Assembly: GCA_964016985.1 (NCBI GenBank)
Contig: OZ024827.1
Span: 58,095,643-58,159,642, forward strand
Length of the DNA: 64,000 bases
DNA from: Anodontia alba
Taxonomy: Eukaryota > Mollusca > Bivalvia > Lucinida > Lucinidae
Reading direction: 5' to 3'
Positions 57,149 through 64,000 of the stretch are shown here, in pieces. Made by a program: the position numbers and the translations under genes. The notes beneath the pieces were generated by a model, which saw only the letters and a program-made list of their open reading frames with translations, did not search any database and had not been told where the DNA came from. Numbering within the stretch: the stretch's first letter is position 1; each line of letters begins with the position of its first letter.

Positions 57149-58451
57149 TGCCATGGCAACCAAACCAAGAGGCAGATTGGCAGACTTACAGCTTTTTTTA
57201 ACTGCTCTTACCCATTTAACATTTGTACCAAATAAGAGTCCTACTGCTTTGAAACAGTGGTTTTGGAAAAGTAGTCATTAAAAAAATCCTTTTCTTTAAA
57301 TTAATTTAATGTTGCCATGGAAACCAAACAAAATGACCATGAAATGCACAAACTGGGAAGTAAATCATCAAATGATCATAACTGCCAAATATCACTCATG
57401 TCACTTCACTGGTTATGAAGAAAACGCAATTTAACCATTTTTCCATTATAAGTCTATGGGAGCTTTCTGTTGCCATGCGACCAAACCAAGAGGCAGATCA
57501 CCATAATTTTAGCTATTTTGAATTATCCTTAACCAAGCAACATTTGTATAAAATTAGAGTCATACTGCTTCAGTGATTTTGAAGGATTAGTCATTTAAAA
57601 AGTCTTTTTTTTTAAAATTAAAGTTACCATGGCAACCAAACAAAACGGCCACTGGTAAAAAAATACAAGAACTGGGTAGACAATCATCCACTAATCATAA
57701 ATGCCAAATATGGTTCATGTCACTTCACTAGTTATGAAGAAAATGCAATTTAACCATTTTTCCATTATAAGTCTATAGGAGCTTTCTGTTGCCATGACAA
57801 CCAAACCAAGAGGCAGATAACAATAATTTTAGCTATTCTGAATTATCCTTACCCAAGCAACATTTGTACAAAATTAGAGTCATACTGCTTCAGTGATTTT
57901 GAAGGAGACGTCATTTAAAAAAGTCTTTTTTTTTTTTTTTTTTTAATTTAAAGTTGCCATGGCAACCAAACAAAATGGCCACTGGTCACAAAACACATGA
58001 ACTGGGTAGACAATCATCCAATGATCATAAATGCCAAATATGGTTCACGTCACTTCACTGGTTATAGAGAAAAATGCAATTTAACCATTTTCCCATTATA
58101 AGTCTATGGGAATTTTCTGTTGCCATGGCAAACAAACCAAATGGCAGATCACCATATTTTTAGCTATTTTCAATGTCCTTACCCAGGCAACATTCATACA
58201 AAATTAGAGTCATACTGCTTCAGTGGTTTTGGAGGAGATGTCATTTAAAAAATTCCTTTTTTAAAATTTAATGTTGCCATGGCAACCAAACAAAATGGCC
58301 ATTGGTCATAAAACAAAGAAACTGGTTAGACAATCATACAATGATCATACCTGCCAAATATGGTTTACATCACTTCACTGGTTATGGAGAAAATGCAATT
58401 TAACCATTTTCTCATTATAAGTCTATGGGAGCTTTCTGTTGCCATGGCAAC
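57149..58451. promoter_or_regulatory. Array of RFX X-box palindromes GTTGCCATGGCAAC
   Basis: Perfect 14-bp palindromes are at 57953-57966, 58273-58286 and 58438-58451. One- or two-base variants lie near 57149, 57311, 57470, 57626, 57788 and 58119, spaced about 153-167 bp. This equals the RFX consensus GTNRCC-RGYAAC with a two-base spacer. The flanks (TATGGGAGCTTTCT and CAAACAAAATGGCC) vary more than the palindrome. Binding is not shown by sequence alone. Confidence 0.6.
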
Positions 58452-58648
58452 CAAACCAAAAGGCAGATCACCATAATTTTAGCTATTTTTAAAGGCCCCT
58501 ACCCAAGCAACATTCTAACCAAGTTAGAGACAAATCGCTTCAACGGCTTTGGAGGAGTTGTCGTTTGAAATTGTTAACGAACCAACGGACGGATGGACGA
58601 ACGGATGACGGACAAAAAGTGATCACTATAGCTCATCCTGAGCATAGC

Positions 58649-58960
58649 AAAGTGGATTGCGTTTACCAGGTTGTCCGCCGGGTCAGCCTACCCTGAAACC
58701 CGACAAAAGAAACAGATTGGCTTATTGGATTTGGTGTTCTGATAGGCTCTTAAGAACGCACAAGTCGGCTAGCTGGGGATGAAAATCTTGGAAATGAACC
58801 GCGAAATTGAACTTGTCCGACACAATTTAAACCTGTGTCCAGTAACAGGGCAACTGCTTTTTCTAACACTATTACAAGTCAGCTGAAATATTTTTCGAAA
58901 CTCAAGGGTACAAAATTCCAAATAAAAACTTGAAACGAAAAAACCCCACCGTTATCATGT
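58649..58960. other. Unassigned stretch
   Basis: Abrupt junction with the truncated element at 58648. Higher GC at the start (58670-58700). No ORF, tandem period or element end was recognised. Confidence 0.4.
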
Positions 58961-59924
58961 CATGGGGAGATAACTGTCAAAATTTGACAAAATCTGTGTT
59001 TATGTTGAGGTTTTATGGCCCAGTAAACCATTTGGGGTCATGTCGAGCACAGTCAGTTTACCTAACCACACTTTTACTAGGCAGGCTTAGTCCTCTAAGT
59101 GGTTAACCAGTACATTCTTTTGCCTGAAACTGACAACTGCCCTTCTTGAATCAGAGGAAGGGAGAATGTATTTCATGATCAAATCTCCATGAAAGAATGT
59201 TGCCGACCCGGCAGGGTTCGAACCTGCAACCTCCTGATCACCAGTCAGACGCACATCAAATTGAGGCACCCAGGCCGGCTAATAGCAATCCCAAACCAGA
59301 TCTCCACAATATCAATGCACAGAAAGTTTGGTGAAAATCTGTTGAGATTTACTCAAGTTATTGTCTTGAAACCTAAAGGCAGATGTGTCGTGGGCAGACA
59401 ACTCTATCAAAAATTGATGAAATTTGCCTATTATCAATCCGTAACCAGATCTCCAAAATATCAATGCACATACCAAGTTTGGTGAAAATCCACTCAAGTT
59501 ATTGTCCTGAAACGAAAATATGGACTTGTTGCTGGCAGATAACTGTCAAAAATTGACAAAATTTGCCCATTAGCAATCCCAAAGCAGATCTCTACAATAT
59601 TAATGCACAGACCAAATTTGGTGAAAATCCATTGATATTCACTCGTTATCATCCAGTAAGATAAAATCAGAGGTGTTGCAAGCAGATAACTTTGTCAAAA
59701 ATTAATGAAATTTGCCCATTAGCAATCCCAAACCAGATTTCCATAATATCAATGCACATACCAAGTTTACTAAAAATCCATTCACATTCACTCAAAATAT
59801 CATTCGAAAATGAAAGTACACACAGACTGACTGACATCCGACAGATGGACCGACACATGGACAGACACACATATGACAATGTGAAACCATAATATCCCAC
59901 CACTATTGTGTGGCGGGATATTAA
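58961..59924 (+). mobile_element. Hairpin-ended element with about 146-bp units, 5' end not found
   Basis: Units carry GCAATCCCAAACCAGATCTC, AATATCAATGCACAGACCAA, TTTGGTGAAAATCCATT and CAGATAACTGTCAAAAATTG. It ends with a GACAGATGGACCGACAC tract and a 13-bp-stem hairpin (AATATCCCACCAC...GTGGCGGGATATT, 59891-59922), then AA. A SINE (58997-59281) interrupts the first unit: AATTTGACAAAATCTG lies left and AATAGCAATCCCAAACCAG right. Confidence 0.65.
58997..59281 (-). mobile_element. tRNA-derived SINE
   Basis: On the minus strand the first 78 nt (59279 down to 59202) fold like a tRNA. GCCGGCC pairs with GGTCGGC, and the anticodon loop CTGGTGA (GGT, Thr-like) sits on CTGA/TCAG. The T arm is GCAGG-TTCGAAC-CCTGC, with a perfect box B. 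The D arm has decayed. The body continues through GATTTGATCATGAAATACAT and TTCAAGAAGGGCAGTTGTCA and ends in a CATAAAACCTCAACATAAAC tail. The minus-strand ORF with QEVAGSNPAGSA is translation of the tRNA head and is not a protein gene. Confidence 0.8.
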
Positions 59925-60415
59925 AAGGATAATTCCTTCTGACTCAAATTTTAATTCTTCTACTGATAACCTGCAGGTTTGAAGAAGAGCTGATGAGAAT
60001 TGAGGTCATTATCCATCAGACAGGTAAAATACAGACTTTTCTGGCACTCAAAAGCAAGCAACTCTAAGGTAAATACTTTTATGCCTGTTCTGGCTAACAG
60101 CAAATTTGACAAAGTTCTGATAAAAACTGAAGTCACTATTGATCAGACAACTTTTTCCCCAAAACATGTCTACAAAAAAAAAATGTTACTCAAGGGGGCA
60201 TAACTCCAAGGCTGCAATCAGATCTGCCCAAATTCAAACTGTGTCGAGAATTTATGTCTGTCCTGGTAATCTGCAGATTTGAGAATGACTGGATCAAAAA
60301 TAAACACACTATTCATCAGATATTATTTGTTCCATTATAAGTTAATGGTAGCTTTTGATTGCCATGGCAACCATAGTTTCGATCTAACCTGCCCCAAAAC
60401 CTTATGTGGTCAATA
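59925..60415. repeat. Diverged tandem units plus orphan X-box unit
   Basis: The phrases CTGATGAGAATTGAGGTCAT / TGATAAAAACTGAAGTCAC / GAATGACTGGATCAAAAATA, each followed by ATYATCAGA, suggest three diverged units of about 150 bp. At 60331-60372 CATTATAAGTTAATGGTAGC and ATTGCCATGGCAACC match one X-box unit of 57100-58500. Confidence 0.5.
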
Positions 60416-61745
60416 CGATGGTCGTGCAAAAAGTTCTGTCACTAATAGACTTCCTTGGTTTTATCCCGGTATATTTTAAAATGCTTCACTGCACTTGAAT
60501 GGTGTGTTGAATAGCTAATGATACCCCTTTATTTCATGCAAATTGCTTTCCAACTAACCAAGTTATTTCGAATTGAAACAGATGCAGTCATATACACTGA
60601 CCAATTTACTTGTTACATTGGAACATGGACCAGAAGACTGAAATTTGTAGCTATATTAAATGCCGCATTAAGCTTAATATAGATTCAAAGCAGATATTTA
60701 ATGAATTGTGTGGTATATATGGACCTCAGATCATTTCAATGCGCACAGTTTTTAGGTGGGTTAAAGCTTTTAAAGCTTGGAAATTTTCTGTTGAATATGA
60801 TACCCGTCCTGGAAGGCCTAAAACCTCTGTTACCAAGGCTAATATCGCTGATGTAAAGATTGTGGTCAAACAGGATGCGCGATTGTCTGTCAAAAATATA
60901 GCTAGTTGTACTGGCATATCAGAAGGCAGTGTGCAAACAATTCTGAAAAAGCGTTTGGACTTGAGAAAGGTTTGCGCTAGGTGGGTACCTCATTTGCTCA
61001 CTGAGGAGCAAAAGACACAACGCCTTAAATGTGTCCGGGAACTTTTGAAAACATACAAAGGCTGTAATAGTCCGGTTATTTCTAACTTGCTAACAGGTGA
61101 TGAAACCTGGGTGCACATGTTTGAGCCACAAAGGGCTGATAATAAGCAATGGAAGCGAAAAGATCAAAAACGCCCATGTATTGCCAAGAGAACTATAAGT
61201 TCGAAAAAGATGTTGTACGCAATTTTCTTTAATTCAAGTGGGCCAGTTGTTCAAGTGCCTTGTCCATCTGGTCATTCAGTCACTGGCTGATTCTACAAGA
61301 ATTCTGTACTGAAGAAAGTGAAAGAGTTTTACAATAAGAAACGACCAAGCAAAGGATGGTCAGGAGTCCATCTTTTACATGACAACGCCTCCTCTCACAA
61401 GTGTGAGGTTGTTAAGTCTTTTTTGGCTTCTGAAAAGGTGAAAGTTTTAAACCATCCACCTTATCCACCTGACCTGAGTCCCTGTGACTTCTTTTTATTT
61501 CCAAGGCTTAAGAAAATGCTTTCTGGAAATAAGTATACATCTAGAAGTTCTCCTGGCAGTGCTATTTATCAGTGTCTCCAACAGATACCAAAAGAAGACT
61601 ATTTATCTGCTTTTCGCAACTGGGTTACAAAAATGTGTTTCAGTAAAGGGGGGATACTTTGAAGGTTTGTAATAAAAATATGTTTGATAAAACGTAGCAC
61701 TGAAGTAATCCGAACCCAGTGACAAAGCTTTTTGCAGGACCCTCA
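60416..61745 (+). mobile_element. Nearly complete 1.33-kb mariner
   Basis: TA dinucleotides at 60414-60415 and 61746-61747 flank inverted ends: CGATGGTCGTGCAAAAAG on the left and TGAGGGTCCTGCAAAAAG on the right in reverse complement, continuing as YTYTGTCACT. Both the length and the ends fit a standard mariner. It belongs to a different lineage from the copy at 33069, by its diverged protein and ends. Confidence 0.9.
60625..61672 (+). pseudogene. mariner transposase, one stop and one frameshift
   Basis: ATG at 60625 opens a frame of about 345 codons, the normal size. The N-terminal helix-turn-helix region runs to about residue 115 and includes RPGRPKTS. The catalytic Asp codons are at 61099 (GDETWVHMFEP), 61381 (HDNASSHKC) and 61486 (PPDLSPCDFF). 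There are 34 residues between the last two, so DD34D is intact. An in-frame TGA at 61288-61290 replaces what is normally a Trp codon position (one base from TGG). Near 61620-61635 the frame shifts, and the usual C-terminus (KGGYFEGL, TAA) is read in the next frame. The damage is slight compared with the 33206 copy, so this is a younger insertion. Confidence 0.9.
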
Positions 61746-61747
61746 TA

Positions 61748-62115
61748 TCTAACCTAAACAAAGCTGGATATGAAATTTAATCAATACTGGTTGACTAGCC
61801 TCAGAGATACTCTTGTTTGAAACAGTGAATGATGGACAGACAACAGACAGTGACAGACCAAAGCTTATACTATAAGCTTATCATGTGGGCCAGGGCTGTA
61901 GAAATTTTGAAATCTGAATCGGTCCAGCCGATGATGATGACATCATCAACAAGCCAATTTCCAAAGTGAAAATTCAATATCACCTGTCATGAAAACTGAT
62001 GACAATTGGCAAAGTCCTATAAATCCTTTTTAATAATAATCCCAATTTCTGTACATTGCTGTGTATACTGGGGTACTTGATTTCAAACCTTTATACAATG
62101 TTTATCTAAGCATTT
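61748..62115. other. Spacer without recognised features
   Basis: It begins TCTAACCTAAACAAAGCTGG and contains GGACAGACAACAGACAGTGAC. It has no ORF or element boundary, apart from possibly being the tail of a diverged hairpin-ended element near 61870 (AAGCTTATACTATAAGCTTA palindrome). Confidence 0.4.
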
Positions 62116-64000
62116 CAAGAGGACCATGATGGTCCTATATCGCTCACCTGAGCAAACAGATTTGCATACTTACTGTTGAAGTTTCAGCCAAGTTCACTGC
62201 TCTAAGATTTTTGTATAAATTTTATAGCCCTGCCCCACCCCCCCCCCCCCCACCCACCCACCATGTTTTTTTTTAATGCATCATGACAACTTGAACTGAA
62301 TCTTGAAACAGGGTCACCAAAGTACACTTTCTGCCAAGTTATATTGAAACTGGTCCAGTGGTTTCCGACAAAAAGATTTTTAAAGTGTTTTATATAGCTA
62401 TAGAGCCTTACCCCCTAACAGCCATGTTTTTTGACGAATCATGACAGCTTGAACAAACTTGGTAGAGGGTCACCAAAGGAACATTCCTGCCAAGTTATAT
62501 TGAAATCTGTTCAGTGGTTTCTGACAAGAAGATTTTAAAAGTTTTCTATTTAGAAATATAGGGAAAATAAGCTCCACCCCCTAGCAGCCATGTTCTTTGA
62601 CCAATTATGATTGCTTGAAGAATCTTAGTAGCGGGTCACAAAGCAACATTCCAGCCAAGCAATACTGAAATGGGTCAAGGGGTATTTGACAAGAAGAATT
62701 TTAAAGTTTTCTATACAGATATATATGGAAAATAAGCCCCGCCCCCTGGGGACCATGTTTTTTGACGTATCATGACAGCTTGAACAATCTTGGTAGAAGG
62801 TCACCAAAGCAACATTCCTGCCACGTTACATTGAACTCAGTCCAACTGTTTCTTACGAGAAGATTTTTAAAATTTTCTATATAGATATACAGAGAAAATA
62901 AGCTCCACCCCCTAGCGGTCATGTTTTTGAACGAATCATGACGGCTTGTACAATCTTGGTAGAGGGTCACCAAAGAAACTTTCTCAGCAAGTTATATTGA
63001 AATCTGTCCATTGGTTTCTGACAAGAAGATTTTTTAAGTTTTCTATATAGATATATAGGGAAAATAAGCCCCATCCCCTAGCAGCCATGTTTTTTAATGA
63101 ATCACCATTACTTGAATAATCTTGGTAAAGGGTCACCAAAGAAACATTTCTGCCAAGTTATAATGAAATTGGTCCAGTGGTTTCTGACAAGAAAATTTTT
63201 TTAAGTTTTCTATATAGATACATGGGGAAAATAAGCCCCGCCCCCTGGCGGCCATGTTTTTTGACAAATCATGACTGCTTGAACAATCTTGATAGAGGGT
63301 TACATAAGAAACATTCCTGCAATGTTATTTTGAAATAGGTCCAGTGGTTTCTGACAAGAAGATCATTAAAGGTTTCTATATAGATTATATAGGTAAAAAT
63401 AAGACCCGCCCCCTAGCAGCCATGTTTTTTGACAAACCAAGACGGCTTGAACAATCTTGGTAAAAGGTCACCAAGGAAACATTTCTGCCACGTAATATTG
63501 AAATCGGTCCAGTGGTTTCTGACAAGAAGATTTTTAAAGTTTTCTATATAGATATATAGGGAAAATAAGCCCGCCCCCTAGCGGCCATGTTTTTTGACAA
63601 ATCATGACGGCTTGAACAATCTTGGTGGACATTTTTGCCAAGTTATATTGAAATCGGTCCTTTGGTTTCTGACAAGAAGATTTTTAAAGTTTTCTATATA
63701 GATATATATAGGGAAATAAGCCCCGCCCCTGGCGGCCATGTTTTTTGACGAATCCAAATGGCTTGAACAATCTTGGTAGAGGATCACCAAAGGAACATTT
63801 CTGCAAAATTATATTGAAATCAGTCCAGCGGTTTCTGACAAGAAGATTTTTAAAGTTTTCTATATAGATATATAGGGAAAATAAGCCCCGCCCCCTAGCA
63901 GCCATGTTTTTTGACGAATCCAAATGGCTTGAACAATCTTGGTAGAGGATCACCAAAGGAACATTTCTGCAAAATTATATTGAAATCGGTCCAGTGGTTT
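62116..64000 (+). mobile_element. Hairpin-ended element with 166-bp units (continues past window)
   Basis: It starts CAAGAGGACCATGATGGTCC (AGGACCAT-g-ATGGTCCT) then TATATCGCTCACCTGAGC, the same family as 17704. About ten units follow with CAATCTTGGTAGAGGGTCAC, GGTTTCTGACAAGAAGAT and TATAGGGAAAATAAGCC. The 3' end is outside the window. A poly-C run is at 62236-62251. Minus-strand ORFs of 60-90 codons are repeat translation. Confidence 0.85.

Larger units (their letters stand above)
54564..58648 (+). mobile_element. Hairpin-ended element with X-box units, interrupted and 3'-truncated
   Basis: It starts CAAGAGTCCCACGGGCC and shares its first 300 bp with 9539-9830. The core is a tandem array of about 161-bp units forming 320-bp pairs (GCAATTTAACCATTTT at 57104, 57426, 57745, 58076 and 58395). 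It ends in AACGGACGGATGGACG, AGTGATCACTATAGCTCATC and half of the 3' hairpin (AGCATAGC), where it is cut at 58648. Another element is inserted at 55147-57099. Confidence 0.75.

Noticed and set aside
59087..59269. Minus-strand ORF with QEVAGSNPAGSATFFHG
   Set aside because: It is translation of the tRNA-derived SINE head, a common false protein.
62625..63956. Several 60-90 codon minus-strand ORFs sharing YQDCSS and LFSLYIYIENFKN
   Set aside because: They are translations of the 166-bp tandem units; the same occurs at 19424-20412.

Overview
The window reads as nuclear DNA of a bivalve mollusc. It is AT-rich, has no operons or long uninterrupted genes, and is filled with dispersed elements built from short tandem units (126-166 bp) bounded by hairpins. 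These resemble the pearl / Helentron-derived (HINE-like) elements of bivalves. It also carries mariner transposases, a tRNA-derived SINE and large AT-rich repeats. The organism call is inference from repeat style; no host gene could be named. Only three short stretches look like possible host exons: 4993-5088 (-), 5289-5520 (+) and 12643-12922 (+). All are low confidence.

Layout. 1-2800: a dispersed repeat split by a 1.47 kb hairpin-ended element (422-1889), then a pogo-type MITE (2098-2458). 3255-4870: a 54-bp minisatellite of about 30 units. 6323-16566: four or five hairpin-ended tandem-core elements, most with a unit centred on AAGATGGCGGC. 17704-20503: a 166-bp-unit array with another element nested in it (17979-19054). 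20504-51478: three head-to-tail copies of one AT-rich element of about 6 kb (E1 20504-29961, E2 30010-47095, E3 47101-51478, truncated). 52364-59924: more hairpin-ended elements, nested in each other, plus a fold-back MITE and a SINE. 60416-61745: a nearly complete 1.33 kb mariner. 62116-64000: the start of another 166-bp-unit element, running off the window.

The three E copies act as a chronometer, because colinear copies give empty sites for what has landed in them. E1 carries a 3.5 kb insertion (24115-27660). E2 carries a mariner (33069-37662), itself split by a 3.3 kb transposon with a perfect 9-bp target duplication that encodes a ULP1-like protease end fused to a PHD finger. E2 also holds a 610-bp MITE with a 9-bp target duplication, a second copy of the 422-1889 element (39929-41504), and a 4.06 kb insertion with 20-bp inverted ends.

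The most interesting pattern is shared by the hairpin-ended elements. They start CAAG or CTAG followed by a palindrome whose sequence differs between families but whose pairing is kept. They end in a hairpin followed by TAA, and nested or empty-site comparisons show insertion between two A residues without a target duplication. Three families carry, once per tandem unit, a different well-known palindromic or consensus transcription-factor site: AGGTCAnnnTGACCT (oestrogen-receptor type), GTTGCCATGGCAAC (RFX X-box) and AAGATGGCGGC (YY1 type). The motifs and boundaries are seen directly. Regulatory function is a hypothesis.
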